A stretch of 34,036 nucleotides of DNA from a virus: positions 1 through 34,036 of the IMG/VR virus record IMGVR_UViG_3300046459_000213. One strand, written 5' to 3'. The stretch's first letter is position 1. Each line of letters opens with the position of its first letter. A model generated the notes under the pieces. The model had not been told where the DNA came from. It worked only from the letters and a program-made list of their open reading frames with translations, and ran no database searches. This document shows positions 1 through 9,888 of this stretch, one piece after another. Made by a program: the position numbers and the translations under genes.

Positions 1-2
1 AG

Positions 3-503
3 AGTCAGCAAGAATTCACTACAAGAGACGACGTAACTCTAGAGCTAGAGCATTCTCTGGTCTCACTGTCAAAATGGGAGTCCAAACACGAAAAGGCGTT
101 TCTCGGAAAAGTCGAAAAGACTACGGATGAAATTCTCGACTACGTAAAGTTGATGGTGGTGACTCCCGAAGTTCCAGAGGAAGTTTTCGCCAAACTCTCC
201 GAACAGAACTATGAGGCTATCAACGAGTACATCGACGCCAAGATGAGTGCCACATGGTTCAACGAACCGCCCGGAGCTCCAAGAAGCCGAGAAATTATTA
301 CCGCGGAGTTGATCTACTACTGGATGATCACGTTTCAGATCCCGTTCGAGTGTCAGTACTGGCATCTGAACAGATTGTTCACCCTAATTCGTGTATGTAA
401 TGTCAAATCGGCCAAGCCGAAGAAGATGAGTCGAGCTGAAATCGGAGCTCGTAATCGCGAACTCAATGCTCAGCGTCGTAAGCAGCTGGGTTCGAAAGGA
501 TAG
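3..503 (+). CDS. Probable tail assembly chaperone-like protein (5' end cut by window)
   Basis: The frame is open from the first bases of the window with no stop, so the gene begins upstream and only its last 166 residues are visible. The visible part starts with an acidic/hydrophobic segment ([20 protein letters not shown]), continues with a Glu-rich helix, then [20 protein letters not shown] and [13 protein letters not shown], and ends in a basic tail ([20 protein letters not shown]). From memory this pattern is a widely conserved phage protein of Gram-positive siphoviruses encoded among the tail genes, sometimes annotated as tail assembly chaperone. It lies just before the tail tube gene rather than between tail tube and tape measure, which is atypical for a chaperone. 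No frameshifted second product is visible. The family recognition is good; the function is an inference. Confidence 0.7.
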   Translation, partial: SQQEFTTRDDVTLELEHSLVSLSKWESKHEKAFLGKVEKTTDEILDYVKLMVVTPEVPEEVFAKLSEQNYEAINEYIDAKMSATWFNEPPGAPRSREIITAELIYYWMITFQIPFECQYWHLNRLFTLIRVCNVKSAKPKKMSRAEIGARNRELNAQRRKQLGSKG

Positions 504-515
504 AGAGGAGGTGAC

Positions 516-1328
516 GTGGCAACTCTCACATGGGACAAACCTGGAGAACGGATTTACGAAACGGGTGTCGATCGCGGGGTGTTCTACCCCAAAGATGGTC
601 CAGGAGTAGCGTGGAACGGATTTACTGGGATCGAAGAATCCCCTAATCCGGAACTGCAGTCGTTTTACAACGAGGGAATCAACTATTTGAACAATTTGGA
701 TCCGGGAGAATTTCTCGGTAAACTCAAAGCTTTCACCTATCCGGATGAGCTCGAGCCGGTTCTCGGTATCGTAGAGCTTTCTCCAGGATTTGTGTTTCAC
801 GATCAACCATCGAAAAGTTTCGGTCTGACGTATCGAACCCGGGTAGGCAGCGACATTGAGGGAACAGATCACGGATACAAGATTCACCTTTTGTACAACC
901 TTCTCGCCAATCCTGACAGCATCTCGTACGCCAGTCTGACAGATTCGAATGTTTCTCCTGTCGAATTTGCCTGGAATCTCATCGGAACTCCCACTCGAAT
1001 CATAGGATACCGTCCTACGGTTCACGTCACGATTGATTCAAGAAAAACACCTATTGAAATTTTGTCTGTGTTGGAAGGAATCTTGTACGGAACCGACACG
1101 GCAAATCCAAGTCTGCCTCCTATGTCGGAAGTAGCCGAGTTGTTTGGCTATCACGGCGCTCTGATCATCGTGGATCACGGTGACGGATCGTGGACAGCCA
1201 TCGACGAGTCAGATACGTATATCAATATGATTTCGCCAACCGAATTCTCGATTCACGATGCAGATACAACGACCGTCGATCCTGATACCTACACCATCTC
1301 GTCCACAAACGTCAATGCGGGTCCCTAG
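516..1328 (+). CDS. Major tail (tail tube) protein
   Basis: A 270-residue protein starting at GTG 516, 4 nt after a GAGGAGGTG ribosome binding site. The N-terminus (MATLTWDKPGERIYETGVDR) and the sequence AWNGFTGIEESPNPE, followed by YLNNLDPGEF, AFTYPDE, FGLTYRTRVGSDIEGTDHGY and HLLYNLLANP, match the tail tube family common in siphoviruses of Clostridia and Actinobacteria as I know it. The protein would polymerise into the tail tube around the tape measure. The C-terminal 40 residues are Thr/Asp-rich and probably surface exposed. The next gene follows after 8 nt, so the two are probably co-translated. Confidence 0.8.
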   Translation: MATLTWDKPGERIYETGVDRGVFYPKDGPGVAWNGFTGIEESPNPELQSFYNEGINYLNNLDPGEFLGKLKAFTYPDELEPVLGIVELSPGFVFHDQPSKSFGLTYRTRVGSDIEGTDHGYKIHLLYNLLANPDSISYASLTDSNVSPVEFAWNLIGTPTRIIGYRPTVHVTIDSRKTPIEILSVLEGILYGTDTANPSLPPMSEVAELFGYHGALIIVDHGDGSWTAIDESDTYINMISPTEFSIHDADTTTVDPDTYTISSTNVNAGP

Positions 1329-1336
1329 GAGGTGAA

Positions 1337-2101
1337 ATGGCAACAATTACTGGTCTCACAGCGGACAGAATGCTCGAGATCGAAGGGGAATCCGTCGTTG
1401 GTGGCATCATCGATGGAAGCGGACACCTAATTCTCCAGAAATTCGATGGAACAACAATCGATGCAGGTCTAGTTCGGGGTCCAGCCGGTCCTTCGGGTCC
1501 TGTGGGTCCTGCTGGGGGCATGATTCCCGGTGAAGTTCGTATGTGGTCAGGCACAGTTCTTCCTGTAGCAGGTACATACGGAACGTGGGTCTGGGCCGAC
1601 GGTTCGTTCTATAACGTTTCTGATCATCCCTTGGCTGCTGGAAATATCGGCGCTCAGTGGAAAACTTTCGATGGTTCTACCGACCCTGGCGCAGGTAAAT
1701 TCCGAGTTCCAGATCTTCGAGGACTCGTAGCGGCTGGTTTGGATCAAATGCCCGGCGGTGCCCGAGCTAATCGAATGACTCGTACAGTCGCGATCACTTT
1801 GGCGACCAAAACTGGCGAAGAGACTCACAAAATCGTCGTAGCGGAGATGGCCGGCCACGGACACTCGATTAGCTCTGTTGGTGATCACCAGCATACCGAT
1901 AACTTTCAGGTGGCTACACTTGGACAAGCTGGTTCATCTGGTGCTCAGGGCAATGTTGTAATTGGCCTTACCAATCCCGGAGCAATGACCGGTGCTGCCG
2001 GAGGTCATGGTCATAGCGCCGGCAATACTGGTGGAAATACTGCTCACGAGAACGTGCAGCCGACGGTCTTCGTGCCGTACATCGTATATTTGGACGGCTA
2101 A
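1337..2101 (+). CDS. Tail fibre/tip protein with phage tail collar domain
   Basis: 254 residues, ATG 1337 with TAGGAGGTG just upstream overlapping the previous stop. A short N-terminal domain is followed by a collagen-like stretch (GPAGPSGPVGPAGG, about residues 50-63), then a classical phage tail collar domain: GEVRMWSGT, WVWADGSFYN, FRVPDLRGLVAAG (about residues 65-140), and a His-rich tip with GHGHS, GDHQHTD and GGHGHS repeats (about 175-235) ending in NVQPTVFVPYIVYLDG. Collar domains of this type form trimeric fibre tips, and the HxH repeats resemble those that coordinate iron in short tail fibres such as T4 gp12. It probably contacts the host surface. Its position between tail tube and tape measure is unusual. 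Confidence 0.85.
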   Translation: MATITGLTADRMLEIEGESVVGGIIDGSGHLILQKFDGTTIDAGLVRGPAGPSGPVGPAGGMIPGEVRMWSGTVLPVAGTYGTWVWADGSFYNVSDHPLAAGNIGAQWKTFDGSTDPGAGKFRVPDLRGLVAAGLDQMPGGARANRMTRTVAITLATKTGEETHKIVVAEMAGHGHSISSVGDHQHTDNFQVATLGQAGSSGAQGNVVIGLTNPGAMTGAAGGHGHSAGNTGGNTAHENVQPTVFVPYIVYLDG

Positions 2102-2102
2102 T

Positions 2103-2981
2103 ATGAGAATCGAGCTTTCGGGGAGTCTCGTCCAGCCTGATCCTCTACTTATTCGATATTCGGCGAACGATACCTTCCTTCCGGGAACCTATATCGATCT
2201 CGGATATACCCATTTCGAGGTCATTTGCATCGGCGGCGGAGGAGGAATGGGTGGTGGAATCAACACGGTCAATACCGGAACTTTGGTCAGAAATTATGGC
2301 GGAGCAGGTGGTGGAGGAGGTCTTCATCGTGTCCGCGGCCTACTTTCAGCTCTTCCGTCTTCATGCCCTGTTGTCGTTGGTTCCGGAGGAAACGTCGGAG
2401 CAGGACATGCCAGTGACCCTGCCGCAACTATCGATGGTAGTGATGGAGGAGCTTCCACCTTCAACAGCAATACTTGCCGGGCCTCCGGTGGAAAAGGCGG
2501 TAGGCGAGCGCAATCTAACTCGCTTACGGTTTCTACCCAAGCTAATGGAGGTGATGGTGGAGCTGGAAATCGTACGACAGCGGGTGGAGGAAGCCCTGGA
2601 GGAACTGCAGGAACTCCAACAGCTACCGGTCCTGGAACGCCTGGAACGGATGCTACAGATGGAACCTACTTTAACAACGTTGGCAAAGGAGGTGGAGGAG
2701 GCGCTGGCGGAGTTGGAAAATATGGCTCCGGGGGAACAACCTGTGTAGCAGGAACAGCCGGAGGTAAAGGTGCTTACAATCCCGCAGATCTCTCTGTCTA
2801 CGGACCTGGTGCCGACCCAAGTACCGATCCAGATAGTGGTTCGCTAAGTGTCGTTCCTGGGGGTGCAAGCGGTGCAAAAGCTGCGCCTCTTAATGGGCTT
2901 CCAACGGTCTTTGGGAAGTCGGCAAGCTCTCGAATTCAGAGTGATCCGGGAGTCGTTGTCGTACGTCTCACAGCGGAGTAG
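2103..2981 (+). CDS. Glycine-rich minor tail protein (putative adhesin)
   Basis: 292 residues from ATG 2103, one base after the upstream TAA, so translation is probably coupled; there is no clear ribosome binding site. A longer in-frame upstream reading would lie inside the collar gene and is rejected. The first about 45 residues form a beta-rich head (TFLPGTYIDLGYTHFEVICI), after which come many Gly tracts (GGGGGMGGG, GGAGGGGG, GGSPGGTAG, GKGGGGGAGG). Such Gly-rich domains are known from distal fibre adhesins, where they form polyglycine-II sheets. The head resembles the start of the second Gly-rich tail protein at 28833. Likely a receptor-binding or minor tail protein. Confidence 0.7.
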   Translation: MRIELSGSLVQPDPLLIRYSANDTFLPGTYIDLGYTHFEVICIGGGGGMGGGINTVNTGTLVRNYGGAGGGGGLHRVRGLLSALPSSCPVVVGSGGNVGAGHASDPAATIDGSDGGASTFNSNTCRASGGKGGRRAQSNSLTVSTQANGGDGGAGNRTTAGGGSPGGTAGTPTATGPGTPGTDATDGTYFNNVGKGGGGGAGGVGKYGSGGTTCVAGTAGGKGAYNPADLSVYGPGADPSTDPDSGSLSVVPGGASGAKAAPLNGLPTVFGKSASSRIQSDPGVVVVRLTAE

Positions 2982-2984
2982 ATC

Positions 2985-3365
2985 ATGGGTATCGTGATCA
3001 AGACTACTGGATCCTTCGATCACGTTGAGGCCTGGTTGCACCGACTTAGTAGGCTCGAATTGGACAAAGTTCTGAACAAATACGGAACTATCGGCCAAAA
3101 TGCTCTATCGAACGCTACGCCGGCAGAAACAGGGCTCGCCGGGAGCTCGTGGGGATTTCATACCAAGTCTGGGCCGGGATATTACTCGATTATCTGGACG
3201 AACAGCGACATCGAGAACGGATTCCCGGTAGTTGTCATGCTCGTATACGGTCATGGAACTGGTACGGGCGGATACGTTCAGGGGCGCGACTTCGTCATGC
3301 CTGCAATTCTTCCGATATTCGAAGAAATCGCAGCACAAGCGTGGGAGGAGGTGACTAGGATTTAA
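2985..3365 (+). CDS. HK97 gp10-like tail/head-tail joining protein
   Basis: 126 residues, ATG 2985. The central part has TPAETGLAGSSWGF, then a beta region with YYSIIWTNSD, then VVVMLVYGHGTGTGGYVQGR with DFVMPAIL, and a C-terminal helix. This combination (a Thr-Pro-x-x-Thr-Gly turn, an aromatic strand, an YGHGT-GGYV-GRDF segment and a C-terminal helix) is the signature I associate with HK97 gp10-like proteins, which take part in head-tail joining or tail completion. The stop TAA overlaps the tape measure start (TAATG), so the two are translationally coupled. Finding it directly before the tape measure rather than in the connector cluster is slightly odd. Confidence 0.7.
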   Translation: MGIVIKTTGSFDHVEAWLHRLSRLELDKVLNKYGTIGQNALSNATPAETGLAGSSWGFHTKSGPGYYSIIWTNSDIENGFPVVVMLVYGHGTGTGGYVQGRDFVMPAILPIFEEIAAQAWEEVTRI

Positions 3366-6300
3366 TGGCGACTATCGATGACAAAGTTGTATCAATCTCA
3401 TTCGAGAACAGTAAGTTCGAATCGGAGGTCAAGCAAACTATCGCATCGCTCGAGAAGTTGAAGAAATCTATGGAATTCCCCCATGCCGGTAAAGGTCTGG
3501 ACGATCTCGGTAGAGCGGCGGGTCGCATGAATCTTAGTCGCATCGGACAAGGCGTCGAGGCGATTCACGGCAAGCTGAGCGCTCTTTCTGTAGCTGGTCT
3601 CGCTATATTTGCCAATCTCGCTGTCGCGGCAGTCTCTGCGGGTGCGAGAATCGTCAAGGCCTTCGCGCTCGATCCGATTATCCAAGGTTTTCAGGAATAC
3701 TCGACGAATCTGAACGCTATTCAGACGATTCTGGCGAATACCCAGGCCTCTGGAGCAACGCTCAAGGACGTCAACGCGGCTCTGCAGGATCTGAATAGAT
3801 ATTCAGACAAGACGATCTACAACTTCAGCCAGATGGCCAAGAACATCGGTACGTTCACGGCCGCTGGCGTTGATTTGAAGACTGCTACTGCTTCGATCAA
3901 GGGTATCGCGAACCTAGCGGCGCTTTCCGGCTCGAACGCGGATCAAGCTTCGACTGCGATGTATCAGCTTTCGCAGGCAATTGCCGCAGGTTCGGTGAAG
4001 CTTCAGGACTGGAACTCAGTTGTCAACGCGGGTATGGGAGGTACCGTCTTCCAGAGAGCTCTTGCGCAGACCGCTGTGAAGATGGGCACTCTTTCGGATG
4101 GCGCCGTCAAGCTGTCCGGCAAGATGAAGAACGTCAGCATCAACGGCGAGGCATTTCGTCAGTCTCTGTCGACGCCGGGAAAGGCTTCTTGGCTGACATC
4201 CAAAGTCCTGACTAAGACTCTCCAGCAGTTCACCGGTGATCTGTCAGATGCGCAGCTGGCCGCCGAAGGTTTCAACAAACAGGAAATCAAGGCAATTCAG
4301 CAGACTGCCAAGACGGCACAGCAAGCAGCAACTCAGGTCAAGACGATCTCGCAGGTCTTCGATGTTGCCAAGGAAACGATGGGATCTGGATGGGCTAATA
4401 CGTTCCAGATCATCTTCGGTAACTTCACTGAGGCTCGAGGAACGTTCACGGCCCTTTCGAACGCGATCAACGGATTCATCAATACCAACGCTCATGCACG
4501 CAACAAGGTTCTAGCTGACTGGAAAGCTCTCGGAGGACGCACGGTTCTGATCAAGGGGATCAAGACGGCGTTTCAGAATCTGGGCGACATCATCAAGCCC
4601 ATCAAGGATGCGTTCCACGATATTTTCCCGCCAGCCACAGGTAAGAGCCTCTTCAAACTGACCCAAGGATTCGCTAAGCTCGCTGCGGCTATCAAGCCGA
4701 GTCAGCAGACTGTCGAAAATCTCCGGCGGACTTTCCGTGGAGTTTTTGCCATATTTGACATCGCCGGTCAAGTAATCAAGGGCGTTGTGACGATGTTTGG
4801 TCACATGTTCAAGATGATTGGCGCAGGTAAAGGCAATTTCCTCGACTTTGCGGGGAGTATCGGCGATTTCATCGTCAAGATCGACAAGGCACTTAAGAAG
4901 GGAGATGCTCTAGGGAAGTTCTTCGGGACGATCGGAGATATTCTCGGAGCTCCCATCAGACTAGTTCAAGAGTTCGCAAGCGCTCTTGGCTCGATGTTCA
5001 GCAAATTTTCCCCGGGGGAATTTTCCGGAAAAATCAAATCAATGGGCAAGTCCTTCGAGCCTCTAGGACGATTCGTCGACGCCTTTGCGCGAGCATGGGA
5101 CAAGATGATCACGGCGATCAAGAAGGTCGACGTTACTCCGCTACTCGACGGAATTATCAGAGCATTTTCATCTATGGGTCAGGCTTTGAGTAATGCTGTT
5201 TCGAACATCAACTGGGACAGCGTGTTTACGGCGGTTCAGACCGGTCTCTTCGCGGGTCTGGTTCTGATGTTCAAGAAGTTCTTCGGCAAGGGATCGTTCG
5301 AGGATGCTCTCGGTAAGGCCATTGGTGGAGCTGGTGGGGGATTCCTCAATAACTTCAAGAATATGTCCAAGTCGATTTCTGGATCGTTCGATGCTCTTCG
5401 TGGATCTCTTGTGGCCATGCAGAACAACATCAGGGCGAAGACTCTTAAGGAAATCGCAATAGCGGTTGGACTTCTCGCCGGATCTCTTGCTGTCATTTCG
5501 CTCATCAATCCTAAGAAACTCAACAGTGCAATGAGTGCTATCACCATCACGATGGGAGAACTTCTCGGAGCGATGGGCATCATGAGTTCGATTAGTAAAA
5601 GCGTCGGATTCATCAAATTGCCGTTCGTAGCAAGCTCGTTGATTCTGCTCGCCGGGGCCATGGATGTTCTTTCGTTCGCCGTGCTTGCGATGAGTACTCT
5701 GAACTGGGGTCAGCTTACAAGAGGTCTTGTCGGAGTAGCGGGCGGTATAACGATTCTCGTTGCTGCAGCACTTCCGCTTTCGAAGGCTTCTCCTGGACTT
5801 ATTCGTGCCGGAATCGGGATCACTGGTCTCGCTATTGGCATGGATCTACTGGTGTTTGCGGTGTCTAAGCTCGGTGGAATGGATCTGAAGTCGCTCGGAA
5901 AGGGTCTGGGCGCCGTTGCCGTTGGTCTCGGAACTCTCGTTCTCGGAATGAAGGCAATGCCGGCAAAGGGAATGTTCGCTGCTGGCGCGGGTCTGATTGC
6001 TATCGGAATCGGCCTTCGAATCATCGCTAATGTGGTCGGAAAATTCGCAACGATGAACTGGAAGCAGATCGGCAAGGGCCTCACAGCCGTTGGTGGAGCG
6101 CTCGCAATTATCGCAGCCGCGGTGTCAGCTATGCCTAAGGGGATGATCCTCCAGGCGGCTGGACTGGTCGCAATCGCGTTTGCTCTTGGAATGATCTCCA
6201 AAACTCTATCGAAGCTTGCGGGGATGTCTTGGAAGGAGATCGGAAAAGGTCTTGCGGCGCTTGGTGGTGCTCTAGCTATCTTGGCGCTTGGAATGGGTGC

Positions 6301-9040
6301 TATGCAAGAAACTATTGGCGGAGCTGCGGCGCTTGTCGTTGCCGCGTTTGGCTTGAAGATACTCACTGGAGTTTTGAAACAATTCGCAGGCATGTCGATC
6401 GGCAAAATGATCAAGAGTCTAGTAATGCTTGCTGCCACTTTGGCCATTATCGGAGCAGCTGGTTTGGTTCTTACGCCAGTTATCCCATCTCTACTCGGTC
6501 TAGGCGCGGCTTTGATCTTGATCGGCGCGGGTCTTACGTTGATCGGCACGGGTATATTCTTGATTGGTAGTGGACTAAGCGCCATCGTTCTGGCCATCGC
6601 TACAGCTATCGGGTTGCTAGTCACAGCGTTGAAGAACGCAGTTACGGCATTCCCGGAGTTTGTCACCGGATTGACTAGTGGGATCCTCGAGATCGGAGCC
6701 GCCCTAGTGAAACTTCTTCCGGCGATCATAGTTGGAATTATTGCTATGGTGAAGGGTTTCGTCACTGTCATGGCGCAGGTACTACCTCAAGTCGCAGCGG
6801 TTGCGCTAAGCGTCATCACGACTGTCGCAACAACACTTTGGAACAACAAGGGGGCAATTCTTTCTGCTGGAGCCGGCATTCTCTGGTCGATCATCAAGGG
6901 ATTCGTTTCAGTTATTGGATCCCTTGTCTCCACGATTCTCTCGATGATCGCACGACTAATCGCAACCATCGCCAGCCAACTTGGTCGTATGCTTCTTTCT
7001 GGCGCAAATCTGATGCTTTCGTTTATCCGAGGAATCGCGAGCAAGGTCGGACAGCTCGTTTCAACGGGCATTCAAGCAGTTGGGCGATTCATCACAGCGA
7101 TCGCAGGAACTATCGGACGCTGGGTTAGCACGGGTGCGAATCTTCTGACGGGCTTTATCAGAGGCATTCTCAGTAAGATCGGAGCTCTTGTCTCAGCCGG
7201 AATTCAAGCTATTTCTCGGTTCATCAGTAGTCTGATCAGTGCAGGTGGAAGACTCCCAGGGGTCGGGAGCAATATGATGAGTCGATTCATCACCGCTATT
7301 GCCGCAAGAGCTGTTGGTCTCGTTGCTGTAGGAGCTGCTGCTGTCGCTCACTTCGTTTCGGGTGTTCTTTCGGCACTTGGCGGAGCTGCGGCTGCGGTTG
7401 CAGGAGCAGCATTTCATGTTGGAGTAGCAATCGGGCAGGGCATGATCAACGGTATGGCGAGTATGGCCGGATCGATCGCAAGTAAGGCCGCAAGCATGGC
7501 TGAGAGCGCTGTATCCTCAGTCGCAAGCCATCTCCATCTCAAGTCGCCCTCGAAGGTCTTCTACGACATCGGTCAGAACGTCGTTCTCGGTTTCGCCAAT
7601 GGTCTCGACGACCACAAGCAGTCTACGGATGCGGCAATCGGGATGAGTAACAATCTGATCAATGCGGTAAAGGACGTTCTTCAAATCGCATCTCCATCCA
7701 AGGTATTTGTCGAGCTCGGTAAAGCGGTAAATCAGGGATTCGCCAAGGGCCTCATGGGAACTTCGGATGACATCAAGAATGCGTTCGTGTACATGAACCA
7801 GAAGATCACCGAAGCGATGAAAGCCGCTCGAGAGACAATCGCGTCAGAACAGGCCAAGTTGAAGAAGCTACGCGATGCGGATAAGCCCGATGCGAAAGCC
7901 ATCGCTGAAGCACAGGCAATCATCGACCAGAACGAGAAGCTTCTCAAGCGCTCGGTTGCCGCGCATATTCTCCTGACGAAGACCCTCTCGGACGAGAAGA
8001 AGAAGCTCATCGGGTTGTCTGATGACTACATCAAGATCGCGGACAAGTTGAAGGCTGCTCAGCAAGCGTTGAAAGATGCTCAGCAGGCTCGTGCCGACGC
8101 CATCAAAGCGTATACGGATCAGTACTCAACTCTTCCGGACATCGTTACGACTGATGCGGAAGGACACGCGGTCGATCAGCTTGCCGCATATGAAGCGGCC
8201 CTCAAGCATCAGGCCGACGCGGTTGCCGCTTACCAATCAACACTAGATCAGCTACGTAAGTTGGGTCTGGACGATGCGACCTACAAGAAGCTCGTGGACG
8301 AGGGCACTGCTGATCAGGGCTTTGCTGATGCACTTCTGGCCGGCGGTAAGACAGCGGTCGACGCTCTCAACGCTCTCGACACGCAGCTCAAGACCAACGC
8401 CGATGCTCTGGCGAAGCATGCTGGTTCGGATCTCTACGACGCCGGCGTCAAATCGGCGCAGGGTCTCATCAAGAGCCTGAAAGATCAGGAGTCGAAGCTC
8501 TACAAGGCAATGCGTCGTCTCGCAAGGGTGATGGTCAAGGCCTTGAAGGATGAGCTCGGGATCAAGTCTCCGTCGCAGGTCTTCTTCGAGCTCGGAACAT
8601 ATTCGATGGCCGGCTTCGCGAACGGCATCTCTGATTCGAAGCATCTCCTAGGTGCCGCTGTGGAAGAAGCTGGAAACCATGCTCTTTCAGCGATGCAGAA
8701 GACTATGCGTGATATTTCGGATGTGGTAACGAAGGAAATCGACGTAAATCCGACCATCACTCCGATTCTTGATCTCACGCAGATCAGAAACGCAAGTGGG
8801 GAATTGGCAACCCTCACGGCAGTCACGCCGATTACGGCAGCTGCTTCGTACGGACAAGCTTCGGCAATTTCCGCGGAGCAGAGAGCGGCCCTGGCCGACA
8901 ATCCGGACGTTGCCATCGGAGGTACACATCTTTCGTTCGTGCAGAACAACACTTCACCACAAGCTCTAAGTGAGGTCGAAATCTACAGACAGACGAAGAA
9001 CCAGCTGTCTCAAGCCAAAACAGCTCTCAAAATCTCGTAG
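3365..9040 (+). CDS. Tape measure protein
   Basis: At 1891 residues this is the largest protein in the window. N-terminal alpha-helical region with TMP-type sequence (about residues 100-230, GFQEYSTNLNAIQTILANTQ onward), a long hydrophobic middle (about 690-1370), a Lys/Ala/Gln coiled coil (about 1460-1700) and a Thr-rich tail. The hydrophobic part holds about five repeats of 57-60 residues keyed on M-x-W-K-x-I-G-K-G-L (near residues 775, 837, 894, 952 and 1008), followed by shorter repeats with FIRGI and AGIQAISRFI motifs. Three SPS-x-VF-x-x-(I/L)-G motifs occur near 1395, 1443 and 1734. Tape measures set tail length and carry membrane-active segments ejected during DNA entry. Length implies a long tail, using the usual approximation of about 0.15 nm per residue. 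Confidence 0.95.
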   Translation: MATIDDKVVSISFENSKFESEVKQTIASLEKLKKSMEFPHAGKGLDDLGRAAGRMNLSRIGQGVEAIHGKLSALSVAGLAIFANLAVAAVSAGARIVKAFALDPIIQGFQEYSTNLNAIQTILANTQASGATLKDVNAALQDLNRYSDKTIYNFSQMAKNIGTFTAAGVDLKTATASIKGIANLAALSGSNADQASTAMYQLSQAIAAGSVKLQDWNSVVNAGMGGTVFQRALAQTAVKMGTLSDGAVKLSGKMKNVSINGEAFRQSLSTPGKASWLTSKVLTKTLQQFTGDLSDAQLAAEGFNKQEIKAIQQTAKTAQQAATQVKTISQVFDVAKETMGSGWANTFQIIFGNFTEARGTFTALSNAINGFINTNAHARNKVLADWKALGGRTVLIKGIKTAFQNLGDIIKPIKDAFHDIFPPATGKSLFKLTQGFAKLAAAIKPSQQTVENLRRTFRGVFAIFDIAGQVIKGVVTMFGHMFKMIGAGKGNFLDFAGSIGDFIVKIDKALKKGDALGKFFGTIGDILGAPIRLVQEFASALGSMFSKFSPGEFSGKIKSMGKSFEPLGRFVDAFARAWDKMITAIKKVDVTPLLDGIIRAFSSMGQALSNAVSNINWDSVFTAVQTGLFAGLVLMFKKFFGKGSFEDALGKAIGGAGGGFLNNFKNMSKSISGSFDALRGSLVAMQNNIRAKTLKEIAIAVGLLAGSLAVISLINPKKLNSAMSAITITMGELLGAMGIMSSISKSVGFIKLPFVASSLILLAGAMDVLSFAVLAMSTLNWGQLTRGLVGVAGGITILVAAALPLSKASPGLIRAGIGITGLAIGMDLLVFAVSKLGGMDLKSLGKGLGAVAVGLGTLVLGMKAMPAKGMFAAGAGLIAIGIGLRIIANVVGKFATMNWKQIGKGLTAVGGALAIIAAAVSAMPKGMILQAAGLVAIAFALGMISKTLSKLAGMSWKEIGKGLAALGGALAILALGMGAMQETIGGAAALVVAAFGLKILTGVLKQFAGMSIGKMIKSLVMLAATLAIIGAAGLVLTPVIPSLLGLGAALILIGAGLTLIGTGIFLIGSGLSAIVLAIATAIGLLVTALKNAVTAFPEFVTGLTSGILEIGAALVKLLPAIIVGIIAMVKGFVTVMAQVLPQVAAVALSVITTVATTLWNNKGAILSAGAGILWSIIKGFVSVIGSLVSTILSMIARLIATIASQLGRMLLSGANLMLSFIRGIASKVGQLVSTGIQAVGRFITAIAGTIGRWVSTGANLLTGFIRGILSKIGALVSAGIQAISRFISSLISAGGRLPGVGSNMMSRFITAIAARAVGLVAVGAAAVAHFVSGVLSALGGAAAAVAGAAFHVGVAIGQGMINGMASMAGSIASKAASMAESAVSSVASHLHLKSPSKVFYDIGQNVVLGFANGLDDHKQSTDAAIGMSNNLINAVKDVLQIASPSKVFVELGKAVNQGFAKGLMGTSDDIKNAFVYMNQKITEAMKAARETIASEQAKLKKLRDADKPDAKAIAEAQAIIDQNEKLLKRSVAAHILLTKTLSDEKKKLIGLSDDYIKIADKLKAAQQALKDAQQARADAIKAYTDQYSTLPDIVTTDAEGHAVDQLAAYEAALKHQADAVAAYQSTLDQLRKLGLDDATYKKLVDEGTADQGFADALLAGGKTAVDALNALDTQLKTNADALAKHAGSDLYDAGVKSAQGLIKSLKDQESKLYKAMRRLARVMVKALKDELGIKSPSQVFFELGTYSMAGFANGISDSKHLLGAAVEEAGNHALSAMQKTMRDISDVVTKEIDVNPTITPILDLTQIRNASGELATLTAVTPITAAASYGQASAISAEQRAALADNPDVAIGGTHLSFVQNNTSPQALSEVEIYRQTKNQLSQAKTALKIS

Positions 9041-9048
9041 GAGGTGCC

Positions 9049-9888
9049 GTGCTAACCGAAGTTAAGGCATACAGCGCTTGGCGCTCGGCTCCTACACTGC
9101 CCTTGGGTGCTGGCGATCTGGCTGAGACAGATCTGATTCAGGTTCGAAACATCGAGGGCCTGGATCCGGTTAAAGCCGGCGTCAGCACATCTCCATATGG
9201 TTCTATCGATGGAGATTCTGTCACGGGAACAAGTGTACCGAGTCGAAACATCGTTCTTACTCTCCATCCGAACCCGGATTGGAAAGTCTGGACTCCAGAA
9301 GCTCTTCGACGACTTATCTACTCATATTTCATGCCGAAGCTCAGTACTAGGCTTGTGTTTTATAGCAACGATATGCCTCCAGTGGAAATCTACGGCGTAG
9401 TGGAGGACGTTTCCGCCAATAGCTTTTCGAAAGATCTGGAGTACACTGTTTCGATCATCTGTCCGGATCCATATTTCACAGCCTTGGATCCGGTTGTCCT
9501 GACGGGCCTTTCGAACGATGATCCCATCGAGATAGACTACAACGGAAACATCGAAGCTGGCATCCATGTGAAATTGACCAAGACACCAAACCCTCCGCCT
9601 TCAGATATAGGGGTTCAAATCGGAGATCCACAAATTACGTATTTTGCCGTGCTTGCTACCGTTGATGCAACGCTATATTTCGAAATGAGCTCGTTGAATT
9701 TCGCCAAGTACGTTCAGAACGTTGATCTTTCTACGGGTGTCATTACGAACCTCTTGTCGAAGGTTCATATTCAGGAAGGCTCGCTTTGGCCTTTGCTTCA
9801 GCCTGGTGTGAATGAGTTCTCTGTCATTACGGACATAGGTAAACATGACTGGGAGCTGACATATTTCGAGAGGTTCGGAGGTCTCTAA
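9049..9888 (+). CDS. Distal tail protein (Dit-like)
   Basis: 279 residues from GTG 9049; the AGGAGG motif overlaps the tape measure stop. Immediately follows the tape measure, the normal site of a distal tail protein. The sequence begins with a beta-rich domain (IQVRNIEGLDPVKAGVST, then a GDSVTGTSVPSRNIVLTL segment) followed by LRRLIYSYFMPK and a VEIYGVVEDVSANSFSKD strand, typical of the siphovirus tail-component (Dit/gp19.1) N-terminal ring domain. The second half is a galectin-like beta domain ending in a motif that returns to the ring (DIGKHDWELTYFERFGGL). It would form the hexameric hub at the tail tip to which baseplate proteins attach. Confidence 0.8.
   Translation: MLTEVKAYSAWRSAPTLPLGAGDLAETDLIQVRNIEGLDPVKAGVSTSPYGSIDGDSVTGTSVPSRNIVLTLHPNPDWKVWTPEALRRLIYSYFMPKLSTRLVFYSNDMPPVEIYGVVEDVSANSFSKDLEYTVSIICPDPYFTALDPVVLTGLSNDDPIEIDYNGNIEAGIHVKLTKTPNPPPSDIGVQIGDPQITYFAVLATVDATLYFEMSSLNFAKYVQNVDLSTGVITNLLSKVHIQEGSLWPLLQPGVNEFSVITDIGKHDWELTYFERFGGL

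Noticed and set aside
2251-2748. Glu/Leu-rich open frame overlapping the Gly-rich tail protein.
   Set aside because: Out-of-frame reading of GGA-rich repeats; the 2103 frame fits a known protein type and position.
5710-6771. Long antisense open frame over the tape measure.
   Set aside because: Mirrors the Gly/Ala/Ile repeats of the tape measure; no ribosome binding site and opposite to all other genes.
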